Assembly: GCA_009917445.1 (NCBI GenBank)
Contig: QZEE01000011.1
Span: forward strand, 45,703-109,702
Direction of reading: 5' to 3'
Source of the DNA: a bacterium D16-76
GTDB lineage: Bacteria > Bacillota > Clostridia > Oscillospirales > Acutalibacteraceae
Length of the DNA: 64,000 nucleotides
Position numbers and translations under genes: made by a program. The notes beneath the pieces were generated by a model. It was given only the letters and a program-made list of their open reading frames with translations. It made no database searches and was not told where the DNA came from. Each line of letters begins with the position of its first letter. Positions within the stretch are counted from its first letter, which is position 1. Below, piece by piece: positions 9,051-16,955 of the stretch.

Positions 9051-9320
9051 ATGTCAAATTATCAGGAAAATCTAAGCCGAATACTCCGTCAGGCACGCCA
9101 TGCCAGCGGCCTAACCCAAAAGCAAGTAGCCCAGGCGCTGTACATCAACCGCACCACATACACCTATTACGAAAACGCCAAGTCCCTCCCTACCCTCGAC
9201 ACCCTGAAAAAAGCCGCCTCGCTCTTTTCCATTCCTTTAGAGTACCTTCTCTACCCGGAAAAATACCAGGATGAACTGCCGATTTCCCTGCACAAAAAAA
9301 TCCGCCCGCCAAAAGGATAA
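9051..9320 (+). CDS. XRE-family helix-turn-helix regulator
   Basis: An 89-residue protein with an N-terminal HTH (ILRQARHASGLTQKQVAQAL, INRTTYTYYENAKSLPTLDT, residues ~11-62) and a short basic tail ending HKKIRPPKG. It has GAAGAAAGAAGGG before the ATG. The promoter carries a perfect palindrome at the start point, so autoregulation is likely (inference). It ends before a terminator shared with pduL. Confidence 0.8.
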   Translation: MSNYQENLSRILRQARHASGLTQKQVAQALYINRTTYTYYENAKSLPTLDTLKKAASLFSIPLEYLLYPEKYQDELPISLHKKIRPPKG

Positions 9321-9330
9321 GGCAGCAAAA

Positions 9331-9357
9331 AAGCCCCCGCCACCCGGCGAGGGCCTT
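9331..9357. terminator. Terminator between the 9051 regulator and pduL
   Basis: AAGCCCCCGCC (9331-9341) pairs with GGCGAGGGCCTT (9346-9357) apart from one mismatch. T- and A-rich flanks on both sides fit convergent transcription. Confidence 0.75.
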
Positions 9358-9376
9358 TCTTACATGTACAAAGACC

Positions 9377-9943
9377 TCAAACGATGATTTCCCCATCCAC
9401 AGTCCCCGGCAGCGCCGCAGCATTGGATTCATCGGTGTCTACATGCATAGCCAGCGCATAGGCGGGGTTCACCCGGCACACCACGTCCCCAAAGGTCAGG
9501 CTGCGACCGTTGTAATCCACCTTTACCGACACAATCTGCTTGTCCACCACGCCGGCTTCCTCGGCCTCGGCCGGGGCAAAATGGATATGCCGCTTGGCGG
9601 CAATAACGCCCTTCTCAATGGTGACCTCGCCCTTGGGCCCCTTCAGGGTGCAGCCAGGGGTGCCGTCCAGGTCGCCGGACTCCCGGATGGGTGCGGTAAC
9701 GCCCAGCTTCCGGGCGTCTGTCAGCGAGATTTCCACCTGGGTCTCCTTGCGGGTGGGCCCCAAAATCGACATGGACATAGAGCCCTTGGGCCCCACCACC
9801 TCTACCTTTTCCACGCAGGCAAACTGCCCGGGCTGGCTCAAATCCTTTTTGTTGGTCAGGGACGCGCCCTCCCCAAACAGCACCGCCAGGTCGGCGTCGG
9901 ACACATGTACATGATGGGCCGAAGTCTCCACCATAACTTTCAT
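9377..9943 (-). CDS. pduL: Phosphate propanoyltransferase / PduL-type phosphotransacylase
   Basis: Interconverts acyl-CoA and acyl phosphate (acetyl or propionyl), an alternative to Pta used by many gut Clostridia for acetate formation. The 188 residues contain the duplicated PduL barrel with the zinc-binding histidines: SAHHVHVS (H10-H13) and KRHIHF (H119, H121). The second half ends with the NPAYALAMHVDTDE region typical of the family. There is no microcompartment-targeting N-terminal extension and no shell gene nearby, which fits a housekeeping acetate role rather than propanediol use (inference). AAGGAGGAG precedes the ATG. Confidence 0.9.
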   Translation of the reverse strand: MKVMVETSAHHVHVSDADLAVLFGEGASLTNKKDLSQPGQFACVEKVEVVGPKGSMSMSILGPTRKETQVEISLTDARKLGVTAPIRESGDLDGTPGCTLKGPKGEVTIEKGVIAAKRHIHFAPAEAEEAGVVDKQIVSVKVDYNGRSLTFGDVVCRVNPAYALAMHVDTDESNAAALPGTVDGEIIV

Positions 9944-9982
9944 AGAAAACTCCTCCTTAAATACAGGTAATTTGTTATCTTT

Positions 9983-10011
9983 ATTGTACTACCCTGCCGC
10001 CAAAATTTCAA
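9983..10011 (-). promoter_or_regulatory. Promoter of pduL
   Basis: Minus strand TTGAAA (10011-10006), 17 bases, TACAAT (9988-9983), about 40 bases before the ATG. Confidence 0.7.
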
Positions 10012-10057
10012 CCGTTTTCCCGAATTTCCCGGCCAAAAGCCCGGCAGGCCCCTGCCT

Positions 10058-10633
10058 TTATCGGGCTACGTCGCAGCCCAGCTCATCGATCTTCTCCCGC
10101 AGCGCCAAAAAATCCTCAAAGGCGCCGGGCTTCTGGCTGGGGTTGCGCAGCAGGGCGGCGGGGTGCAGGGTGGCCATCATCCACACGCCGTTTTTCTCCA
10201 CAAACTGCCCGTGCTCTTTGGTGATTTTCATATCCGGCTTTATCATTTTCATCGCCGCCACCCGCCCCAGGCAGACCACAATTTTAGGCCGTATCACCGC
10301 AAACTGCCTGCGCAGCCAGGGCAAGCACGCTTCCTGTTCTTCCGGCAGGGGGTCCCGGTTTTTCGGCGGCCTGCATTTGACAATATTTGTGATATACACG
10401 TTCAGCCGCCTGTCCAGGTCCACCGCGGCCAACAGCTTATCCAGCAATTGCCCGCCCCGCCCCACAAAGGGCTCGCCTTCCAGGTCCTCGTGTTCCCCGG
10501 GGCCCTCGCCCACCAGCATGACCTTGGCTTGGGCATTGCCCACCCCAAACACCACATGGTTGCGGGACGCGCACAGGCCGCATTTTTTACATTGCAGGCA
10601 GTCTGCCTGCAAGCCTTCAAGGCCGGTTGTCAT
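10058..10633 (-). CDS. Uracil-DNA glycosylase, family 4 (iron-sulfur)
   Basis: Removes uracil from DNA as the first step of base excision repair. The 191 residues show motif GEGPGEHED (42-50) with the catalytic region GEGPG, the second motif HPAALLRNP near residue 158, and the 4Fe-4S cysteines (C15, C18 and C87, C103; C12 and C21 are extra). Size fits family 4 (~190-220). It lies downstream of potD after a hairpin repeat and is probably a separate unit. Confidence 0.9.
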   Translation of the reverse strand: MTTGLEGLQADCLQCKKCGLCASRNHVVFGVGNAQAKVMLVGEGPGEHEDLEGEPFVGRGGQLLDKLLAAVDLDRRLNVYITNIVKCRPPKNRDPLPEEQEACLPWLRRQFAVIRPKIVVCLGRVAAMKMIKPDMKITKEHGQFVEKNGVWMMATLHPAALLRNPSQKPGAFEDFLALREKIDELGCDVAR

Positions 10634-10659
10634 GGTGTGTCACCTCACTTTTTAAGACC

Positions 10660-10705
10660 TTGGGACGCTGTCCCAAACCCTGCAAGCCCTTTTGGAAAAG
10701 GGCTT
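10660..10705 (-). repeat. Two-hairpin post-gene repeat, copy C
   Basis: On the minus strand a AAGCCCTTTT/AAAAGGGCTT hairpin, linker GCAGGG, then TTGGGAC/GTCCCAA. It lies just after potD, in the same orientation as potD. Confidence 0.7.
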
Positions 10706-10724
10706 GAGCCGAAAACCGCGTTGG

Positions 10725-11891
10725 TCAGGCGGCCCGTTCTTTTTGGCGTTTGCGGCGCTTGTAGAGGATGATGGCTATGTATACCGCCAGGAAGCCCAGT
10801 ATGATAGCCACCAGCACGGCGGATTCCCCCGGCCCGCCCATTTTTACCTCGGCCCACAGCTTGTCTACCAGGCTGCTGGTCTCCGCGGGCAGGTTTATGA
10901 AGATTTGTGTATTGGCCAGCACCTCTTCGTCGGGGTAGAAGATGGGGTTTTCCGCCACCTCCGGGCTCAGGTATTCCCGGGCGGCTGTCTCGGGCGTCGA
11001 GTACCCCACGTAGTCCATGTTGGCCCCGGCGATTTCCGGGTCGCACAAAAAGTTGATATACGCCTCAGCCTCTTCCTTGTGGCGGCTGGTGGCCGGCACG
11101 CACATGGCGTCTACAAAGAAATTTGTGCCCTCCTTTGGTACCACAAAGCCAATATCCTCGTTGTTTTCCACCAAAATCGCCGCGTCCCCTGCGTAATAGG
11201 GGGCCAGCCAGGCTTCGCCGCTTTCCATTTTATCAAAAATCTGGTCCATTACATAAGCTTGCACCAGGGGCTTCTGCCCTTTTAAGAGCTGGGCGGCTTC
11301 CTCCCAGTCGTCGGGGTTTTGGGTGTTTACGTCAAACCCCAGCCGGAACTGCGCAATGGCAAAAGCGTCCCGGGGGTTGTCAAACATCAGGATTTTCCCC
11401 GCGTACCGGCTGTCCCACAGGGCCTCCCAGCTTTGGGGCTCTTCTACGTGCCTCTTGTTGTAGAACATCCCCACAACGCCCCAGGTGTAGGGCACCGAGT
11501 ACACCCCGCCCGGGTCGTAGCTGGGGTCTTGGAAATTTTCGTCGATATACTGGTAATTGGGGATGTTGTCAAAGTCCAGCGGGGCCAGCCGCCCTTCCCC
11601 AATGAGCTTGGAGACCATATAGTCCGAGGGGATGATGATGTCATAGTCCGCCCCGCCCCCGGCCAGCTTGGAATACAGGCTCTCGTTGCTGTCAAAGGTG
11701 GTGTAGTTTACGCGGATGCCCGTGCGCCGGGTGAACTCCGCGTTTATGTCCATCGAGCCGTCTGTGCCGTTTGCAATGTACTCCCCCCAGTTGTACACGT
11801 TTATGGTCACCCCCTCTTCCGCCCCAAAGGCATAGGGGCCCAGGCACGCCAGCAGGGCCGCGCACAGCAGCCCGCACAAAAACCTTTTCAT
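10725..11891 (-). CDS. potD: Spermidine/putrescine ABC transporter substrate-binding protein (PotD)
   Basis: Binds extracellular polyamines and delivers them to PotBC. The 388 residues begin with a signal peptide (KRFLCGLLCAALLAC; the LLAC could be a weak lipobox) and show the family start INVYNWGEYI, then IIPSDYMVSKLI and the VPYTWGVVGMFYN segment. Unusually the C-terminus carries a hydrophobic helix (about residues 355-378) followed by KRRKRQKERAA, which would anchor the protein in the membrane facing outward. Last gene of potABCD; its ATG directly follows the potC stop. Confidence 0.9.
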   Translation of the reverse strand: MKRFLCGLLCAALLACLGPYAFGAEEGVTINVYNWGEYIANGTDGSMDINAEFTRRTGIRVNYTTFDSNESLYSKLAGGGADYDIIIPSDYMVSKLIGEGRLAPLDFDNIPNYQYIDENFQDPSYDPGGVYSVPYTWGVVGMFYNKRHVEEPQSWEALWDSRYAGKILMFDNPRDAFAIAQFRLGFDVNTQNPDDWEEAAQLLKGQKPLVQAYVMDQIFDKMESGEAWLAPYYAGDAAILVENNEDIGFVVPKEGTNFFVDAMCVPATSRHKEEAEAYINFLCDPEIAGANMDYVGYSTPETAAREYLSPEVAENPIFYPDEEVLANTQIFINLPAETSSLVDKLWAEVKMGGPGESAVLVAIILGFLAVYIAIILYKRRKRQKERAA

Positions 11892-12698
11892 CTACGCGTC
11901 CTCCTTCCCCGCCCGCCGGGCCCGGCCCTGGCGCACGTTTACCACAATCAGCAGCGCCATGACCACCGCGAAAAGCACAGTGGAAAGGGCGTTGATTTCC
12001 GGGCTCACCCGTTTGCGGGTCATGGAGTAGATATAGATGGGCAGGGTCTGGGTGGTGCCGCTGGTAAAGTAACTGATGACAAAATCGTCAATAGACAGCG
12101 TAAAGGCCATGATCATCCCTGTCACCACCCCGGGCATGATCTCCGGCAGCACTACCTTGAAGAAAGCCTTTACCGGCGGGCAGCCCAGGTCCTGGGCCGC
12201 TTCGTAAAGGTTCGGGTCCATCTGCCGCAGCTTGGGAAGCACCGACAAAATCACATAAGGCAGGCAAAAGGTGATGTGCGCCGCAAACAGCGAGCCCATA
12301 CCCAGGCTGCGCCCCCCAAACAGCCCCACCGCAAACACAAACAAAAGCATCAGCGAGACCCCCGTGACGATCTCCGGGTTTACCATGGGGAAGTTGGTAA
12401 TGTTCATCATCACCCGCCGGGGCAGCCGCTTCATAGAGTTGATGCCAATAGCCGCCACCGTGCCCAGCACCGTAGACGCCGCCGCGGCCACCACCGCGAT
12501 CAGCAGGGTGTTGCGCAGGGCCTCTAAAATCAGCCGGTCTTCAAAGAGCTTTTCGTACCACTTCAAGGAAAAACCGCTCCACACCGTGCGGCTGGCGGTC
12601 TCGGTGTCGTTAAAGGAAAAAACGATCAGCACCAAAATCGGCGCGTACAAAAACAGGAACACCAAAAACGTGTAAAGACGCCCACCGGCCTTTTTCAT
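11892..12698 (-). CDS. potC: Spermidine/putrescine ABC transporter permease (PotC)
   Basis: Second inner-membrane permease of the polyamine importer. 268 residues with about six membrane helices and the EAA loop that contacts PotA (EAAQDLGCPPVKAFFKVVLP, about residues 166-185). The N-terminus has the family pattern FLFLYAPILVLIVFSFN. The start ATG overlaps the potB stop by four bases (ATGA), showing translational coupling. Confidence 0.95.
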   Translation of the reverse strand: MKKAGGRLYTFLVFLFLYAPILVLIVFSFNDTETASRTVWSGFSLKWYEKLFEDRLILEALRNTLLIAVVAAAASTVLGTVAAIGINSMKRLPRRVMMNITNFPMVNPEIVTGVSLMLLFVFAVGLFGGRSLGMGSLFAAHITFCLPYVILSVLPKLRQMDPNLYEAAQDLGCPPVKAFFKVVLPEIMPGVVTGMIMAFTLSIDDFVISYFTSGTTQTLPIYIYSMTRKRVSPEINALSTVLFAVVMALLIVVNVRQGRARRAGKEDA

Positions 12699-13519
12699 AG
12701 CAGTACGCCCCCTTCCCCGGGCTCACCGTCGTCAAACTGGTTCATGATGCCCATACATATCAGGATAATCACCATCAGCACCAGGGAGATCGCCGACCCC
12801 AGATTGGGGTTGTAGGCGCTGCCCAAAAACTGCATGTCAATCAAGTCGCCGATCAGCAGGTTGCCCCCGCCCCCCAGCATTTTCGAGATAATAAAGGTGC
12901 TTACCGCCGGCACAAACACCATGGTTACCCCAGAGATGATGCCCGGCATGGACATAGGCACCACCACCTTCAAAAACACCTGGCGGGAGTTGGCCCCCAG
13001 GTCCTCCGCCGCTTCAATGACGCTGCGGTCAATCTTAGTCAGCACCGAGTAGATGGGCAAAATCATATAAGGTATATAGTTGTACACCATGCCCAGCACC
13101 ACGGCCCCGGCGGTGTTGATCATATGCACCCCCGGCAGCCCCATGGCCCGCAGGGCCGAGTTGATCAGGCCGTTGTCCTCCAGCAGCGTCATCCACGCGT
13201 AGGTGCGCAGCAGAAAGTTCATCCACATGGGCAGCATCACCAGCATCACCATGACGCTCTGGCGCTTTTCCCCCATTTTAGAGATCAGGTAGGCCAGCGG
13301 GTAGCCCATCAAAAGGGAGATAAAAGTGGCCACCGCCCCCAGCCAGATAGACCGCAAAAACACGTTGGAATACTGCCCCACGCTCAAGATGTTTTCCAGG
13401 GTAAAATTCCCCTGCCGGTCCGTCAAAGCGAACCAGGCCACCAGCAGCATGGGCAGCACAATAAAGATGGTCATCCATACCGTGTAGGGCGCCGAAAGCA
13501 GCTTAGATTTCGTCTTCAT
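12695..13519 (-). CDS. potB: Spermidine/putrescine ABC transporter permease (PotB)
   Basis: First permease subunit, 274 residues, six predicted helices, EAA loop EAAEDLGANSRQVFLKVVVP. The ATG at 13519 (MKTKSKLLSAPY) is chosen because homology begins here and a GGGGCAGGAAG lies just upstream. An upstream in-frame extension to 13618 is merely the opposite reading of the potA 3' end. The start lies 17 bases inside potA, so the operon overlaps at every junction. Confidence 0.95.
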   Translation of the reverse strand: MKTKSKLLSAPYTVWMTIFIVLPMLLVAWFALTDRQGNFTLENILSVGQYSNVFLRSIWLGAVATFISLLMGYPLAYLISKMGEKRQSVMVMLVMLPMWMNFLLRTYAWMTLLEDNGLINSALRAMGLPGVHMINTAGAVVLGMVYNYIPYMILPIYSVLTKIDRSVIEAAEDLGANSRQVFLKVVVPMSMPGIISGVTMVFVPAVSTFIISKMLGGGGNLLIGDLIDMQFLGSAYNPNLGSAISLVLMVIILICMGIMNQFDDGEPGEGGVLL

Positions 13520-14633
13520 CTTCCTGCCCCTCCCCTGCCTGTATGTCCTCTTCCATCTCGTCGCTGAAGGTGCTGTAGTCGCCGAACATCCCCGAATACT
13601 CAGACTTGCCCATAACATGGATGTCGTCCGGCGTCAGCACCAGCCCAATGCGGTCGCCTACGCCCCGGTAGTCGGTAGACTGTATCATCCACTTGAACCC
13701 GGCCACGTCCACAATGATCTCATAGTGTACACCCTTAAAGGTCACGGCCGTGACCTCCCCGGTGATATGGGTAGAGTCGGCCTCTACCACGTCGATGTCC
13801 TCAGGCCGTATGACCACATCCACCGGGGTATTCTTGCCAAAGCCCCCGTCCAGGCAGGGGAAAGTGTGCCCGGCAAACCGCACCTGGTAGTCTTCCAGCA
13901 TGACCCCGTCCAAAATGTTGGACTCCCCGATGAAGTCGGCCACAAAAGCGTTTTTGGGCTCGTTGTAAATGTCCGTAGGCGAGCCGATCTGCTGGATGTC
14001 GCCCCCGTCCATGACCACCACCGTGTCCGACATAGACAAGGCTTCCTCCTGGTCGTGGGTCACAAACACGAAGGTAATGCCCGTCTGCTGCTGGATTTTT
14101 TTCAGCTCCACCTGCATGTCCTTGCGCAGCTTCAGGTCCAAGGCCCCCAGGGGCTCGTCCAGCAGCAGCACCTTGGGCTCGTTGGCCAAAGCCCGGGCAA
14201 TGGCCACCCGCTGCTGCTGCCCGCCGGAAAGCTGCCCAACGCCCCTGTGGGCAAAGCCCGAAAGGTTCACCATAGCAAGCATTTCGTGCACCGTCTTCTT
14301 AATGTCCTTTTCGCTTTTGCCCTTAATGCGCATGCCAAAGGCAATGTTGTCGTACACGTTTAGATGAGGGAACAGCGCGTACTTCTGGAAGATGGTGTTG
14401 ACCTCCCGCTTATGCGGCGGCAGGGCGGTGATGTTTTTCCCATAAAAAAAGACATCGCCCGCGTCCGGCTGGATAAAGCCCCCAATGGTGCGCAGTACCG
14501 TAGTCTTGCCGCAGCCAGAGGGCCCCAGCAGGGTGACGAACTCCCCATCCCGTATGTCCAGATGGAAGCCCTTCAACACCTGCTCCCCGTCGTAAGAGAC
14601 AGCGATGTTTTGTAGAGAAAGAATTGTGTTCAA
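13503..14633 (-). CDS. potA: Spermidine/putrescine ABC transporter ATP-binding protein (PotA)
   Basis: ATPase of the polyamine importer. Walker A GPSGCGKTT, ABC signature LSGGQQQRVAIARAL, Walker B VLLLDEPLGALD and the H-loop VTHDQEEA are all present, followed by a TOBE domain and an acidic tail. The likely start is TTG at 14633 (MNTILSLQNIAVSYDG), giving 376 residues, normal for PotA. The open frame continues to 14930 but that part has no family resemblance and includes the promoter leader. The TTG start may keep expression low. Confidence 0.9.
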   Translation of the reverse strand: MNTILSLQNIAVSYDGEQVLKGFHLDIRDGEFVTLLGPSGCGKTTVLRTIGGFIQPDAGDVFFYGKNITALPPHKREVNTIFQKYALFPHLNVYDNIAFGMRIKGKSEKDIKKTVHEMLAMVNLSGFAHRGVGQLSGGQQQRVAIARALANEPKVLLLDEPLGALDLKLRKDMQVELKKIQQQTGITFVFVTHDQEEALSMSDTVVVMDGGDIQQIGSPTDIYNEPKNAFVADFIGESNILDGVMLEDYQVRFAGHTFPCLDGGFGKNTPVDVVIRPEDIDVVEADSTHITGEVTAVTFKGVHYEIIVDVAGFKWMIQSTDYRGVGDRIGLVLTPDDIHVMGKSEYSGMFGDYSTFSDEMEEDIQAGEGQEDEDEI

Positions 14634-14870
14634 TGTACCTGCATCCCCTTTGCGAAATAGTAGTTGCGTGTCTTTGTTATTCACACATAACCCGGCCCTG
14701 CTAAAAGCGCACCGGGCAAAACGCCCAGGCGCTTGAAAAGGATCGCCATCCGCAAAGATTAAAGAGCGGGCCCACAAAGGCGCCCGCGGCGAAGGAACAA
14801 GGCCGCTTTTATAGGCCGCCCCACCTCCTTCGGGGGCCGCCATTTTTTCAGATGCAAACGCAATGAATAC
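14634..14870 (-). other. Leader region of the potABCD operon
   Basis: About 230 bases between the promoter and the potA TTG. On the minus strand it begins with GC-rich complementary blocks (GGCGGCC and GGCCTATAAAAGCGGCC) and GGAGGTGGGG. No known riboswitch class is recognised and no convincing leader peptide is seen. Confidence 0.4.
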
Positions 14871-14899
14871 ACTATACGAAAAATTGCGCTTTTTGTCAA
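14871..14899 (-). promoter_or_regulatory. Promoter of potABCD
   Basis: Minus strand TTGACA (14899-14894), 17 bases, TATAGT (14876-14871). Confidence 0.8.
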
Positions 14900-14940
14900 T
14901 GGTTTTTTTTACCCTGGGCCCACCACACACGACGTTTCAT

Positions 14941-15005
14941 GCCTCCGGCGGTTTAGGGGCTTTGCCCCTAAAAACCCCACCACCTTTGAAAAGGTGGACG
15001 AAACT
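14941..15005 (-). repeat. Two-hairpin post-gene repeat, copy D
   Basis: Minus strand: CCACCTTTTCAAAGGTGG hairpin, TGGGG, then TTTAGGGGCAAAGCCCCTAAA hairpin, ending CCGCCGGAGGC. The ends are identical to copy B. It lies downstream of the 15102 gene, in that gene's orientation. Confidence 0.85.
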
Positions 15006-15101
15006 TCTGCGTTGTTGACTTTCTTCCCCCTTCCCCGCCCACACCAAAAAAAAGGCCGGCCCCCAGGCCAGCCTTTTCAAAATCCATATACCTTTGTAAA
15101 C

Positions 15102-15461
15102 CTAAACCCGCCGTACCGGCCTGGCCCCATGGGCCATGTCCCGCCGGGGCTGATACCCCCGCCCGGGCTTAGGCCCGTGCCCCCGCCGCAGGGTGCGCAG
15201 CAGCAGCAAAGCCCCCGCCGCACAAGCCGCCAAAACCAGCACGAATCCCGCCGCTGCCTCTAAAAACGGCACGGGCTCCTGGGGATGGGCAGGCGCAGCC
15301 AGCTCTTGCACCTGCACGGCCTCTTGGCGTGCCTGCCGGGAAATCTCCGCCGCCGCGTCCGGCGAGGCCTTTGTAGCCGCGCTGCACACCACGATCACCC
15401 CAGCCGTCACCACCAAAGCCACTACCAATGCCAACAGGTTTTTCAAGATACCTCTGCCCAT
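15102..15461 (-). CDS. Small hypothetical membrane protein, 119 aa
   Basis: No family recognised. The protein starts at ATG 15461 (MGRGILKNLLALVV) behind AAAGGGGCGG. An N-terminal membrane helix (residues ~8-28) could be an uncleaved signal anchor. An Ala/Gln/Glu-rich extracytoplasmic stretch follows, then a second helix (about 71-90) and a basic, Arg/Gly-rich tail ending ARPVRRV. It stands alone between the potABCD promoter region and the phage-derived cassette. Confidence 0.6.
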   Translation of the reverse strand: MGRGILKNLLALVVALVVTAGVIVVCSAATKASPDAAAEISRQARQEAVQVQELAAPAHPQEPVPFLEAAAGFVLVLAACAAGALLLLRTLRRGHGPKPGRGYQPRRDMAHGARPVRRV

Positions 15462-15614
15462 TGCGAACCGCCCCTTTCCGTGTAACAGAAAACGCGCAAG
15501 ATGTTGTATGTTCCGTGGGGAACCCCACAATATTTACAAATAGATGACAACCATTACAATTTGGTTACATTTTAACACGTCTACGCCGTTTTTGCAACCC
15601 TTTTTCCCGGTTGT

Positions 15615-16451
15615 TCATAATTTATTAACATCTTCCCCTCCCCAAAAACCCCGCAAGTTCCACAGCACTTGGGCCAGTTCCTGCCGGGTGACCCCGCTGT
15701 GCCCCCGGAAATCCTGCCCATCCCCCTGCATCAGCCCCCGGGACTTCACATACGCCACCGCCTCCCCAGCCCAGCCGCTTACAGGCCTCCGGGCCAATTC
15801 CCTCTCATAGCGGCCCATGTTCTCTAAAAAACGCCCATAGCCGCCCTCTGCCCCTTCCGCCCCGGCCCCCGTCAAAGCCGGGTAGTCCTCATACGCCCAG
15901 TTGCCGTCAAAGCCCTTGCCGCCAATCTCCAACCGGTCCGTAAACTGCCACATGCCATAAGGCTTGCCGTACCCGCAGGCCCCCGCCCAGTGGGCCACCC
16001 ATTTACCGTACCGGTCCAGGCGGGGGTCGTCCAGCTTTGTCTGCCACCAGCTCAGCATAGAGTACACCCCCACGTAGCACCCCGCCCCTTCCAGGGCCTC
16101 CCCATACGCCAGGCAGATTTCCACCAGCCCACAGTGGGCCTGCTGCTTGTCCTCCACGTCATACCACACCCCATAGGCGGGCTTGCGGCCCCCCAGCATC
16201 CGCAGGGTGTGCCGGGCCTCGCTTTCAGCCATAGCCCGGTCCTGGGCATAGGAGTACAAATACGCCCCCCAAGGCAGCCCCGCCGCTTCGGCCTTAGCCA
16301 CGTTTTCCTGAAACCGGCTGTCGTCCTGGTGGGCAAAGTCGCTGCCATACCCGCACCGCAGAATCACAAACCCCACCCCAGCCCTCTTCAAAGCCCCAAA
16401 ATCCACGCTGCCGTTCATCTCCGAAATATCCACGCCCAAAACCGCCATCAA
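15615..16451 (-). CDS. Endolysin: GH25 lysozyme with SLH-like C-terminal domain
   Basis: A muramidase that cuts the peptidoglycan glycan strand. GH25 features: GVDISEMNGSVDF at the start (D8) and the catalytic pair in VWYDVED (D98, E100), with MWQFTD near the end of the domain. The last ~60 residues (WAGEAVAYVKSRGLMQGDG, then VTRQELAQVLWNLRGF) resemble one S-layer-homology repeat, a likely wall-binding module. There is no signal peptide, so export depends on the holin. The first ATG overlaps the holin stop (ATGA). Last gene of the cassette. Confidence 0.9.
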   Translation of the reverse strand: MMAVLGVDISEMNGSVDFGALKRAGVGFVILRCGYGSDFAHQDDSRFQENVAKAEAAGLPWGAYLYSYAQDRAMAESEARHTLRMLGGRKPAYGVWYDVEDKQQAHCGLVEICLAYGEALEGAGCYVGVYSMLSWWQTKLDDPRLDRYGKWVAHWAGACGYGKPYGMWQFTDRLEIGGKGFDGNWAYEDYPALTGAGAEGAEGGYGRFLENMGRYERELARRPVSGWAGEAVAYVKSRGLMQGDGQDFRGHSGVTRQELAQVLWNLRGFWGGEDVNKL

Positions 16452-16915
16452 GCTCCCCCTTCCCCATCTTCAGGCCCGCCGGCCCCGCCCTTATCGCCCT
16501 TGCCCCGCAGGGTTTCCAGCATGTCACGCAAAAAAGCCGGATACGGCACACCCATCAGCCCCAGATTCTCCAACACCGAAAGCCCCTCGTTAGAGATAAA
16601 AAAGCAGCACACCGTCGGCCGTATAAAGCCGCCCCCCGGCAGCGAATCCAGCAGCGTGCCCAAAAACACCAGCAGCAGAACAGCCCCCTTCCGCAGCAGC
16701 CCCAAAAAGCCCGCCCGGCTTTCCAGCCCGCCGCCCTTTGTCTTGCCCGACTTTTTAAAGACCCCCGCCACCACCAGCCCCGTAACGTAGTCCACCGCCA
16801 TGCAGGCCACCAGCAGCCGCAGGGCCCCGTCCCAGCCCCCCAGGGCTTTTATCAGGATCCCCCCCGCCGTGCAGGCGCCCGCCAGCACCATCTTATGTAC
16901 AGCCTCCATTTTCAT
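16448..16915 (-). CDS. Phage holin (toxin secretion/phage lysis holin type)
   Basis: A 155-residue membrane protein with hydrophobic segments (VLAGACTAGGILIKALGG; LLVACMAVDYVTGLVVAGVF; GAVLLLVFLGTLLDSLPGGG), the holin signature region AVDYVTG, and an acidic/glycine-rich tail. It should form the membrane lesion that lets the endolysin reach the wall. ATG 16915 has AAGGGGG eight bases upstream; 16909 is an alternative. It lies 40 bases after the terminase gene and overlaps the endolysin start by four bases. Confidence 0.85.
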   Translation of the reverse strand: MKMEAVHKMVLAGACTAGGILIKALGGWDGALRLLVACMAVDYVTGLVVAGVFKKSGKTKGGGLESRAGFLGLLRKGAVLLLVFLGTLLDSLPGGGFIRPTVCCFFISNEGLSVLENLGLMGVPYPAFLRDMLETLRGKGDKGGAGGPEDGEGGA

Positions 16916-16955
16916 CTCCAAAACCCCCTTCAAATAATAAGCCCCCTCACCGGCT

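Noticed and set aside
14634..14870. Polyamine or other known riboswitch in the potABCD leader
   Set aside because: The leader is long and has complementary GC blocks, but none of the conserved sequence patterns I know for a riboswitch class is present.
14634..14930. N-terminal extension of potA by about 100 residues
   Set aside because: The extension has no similarity to PotA, and it contains the operon's promoter and leader; TTG 14633 matches the family start.
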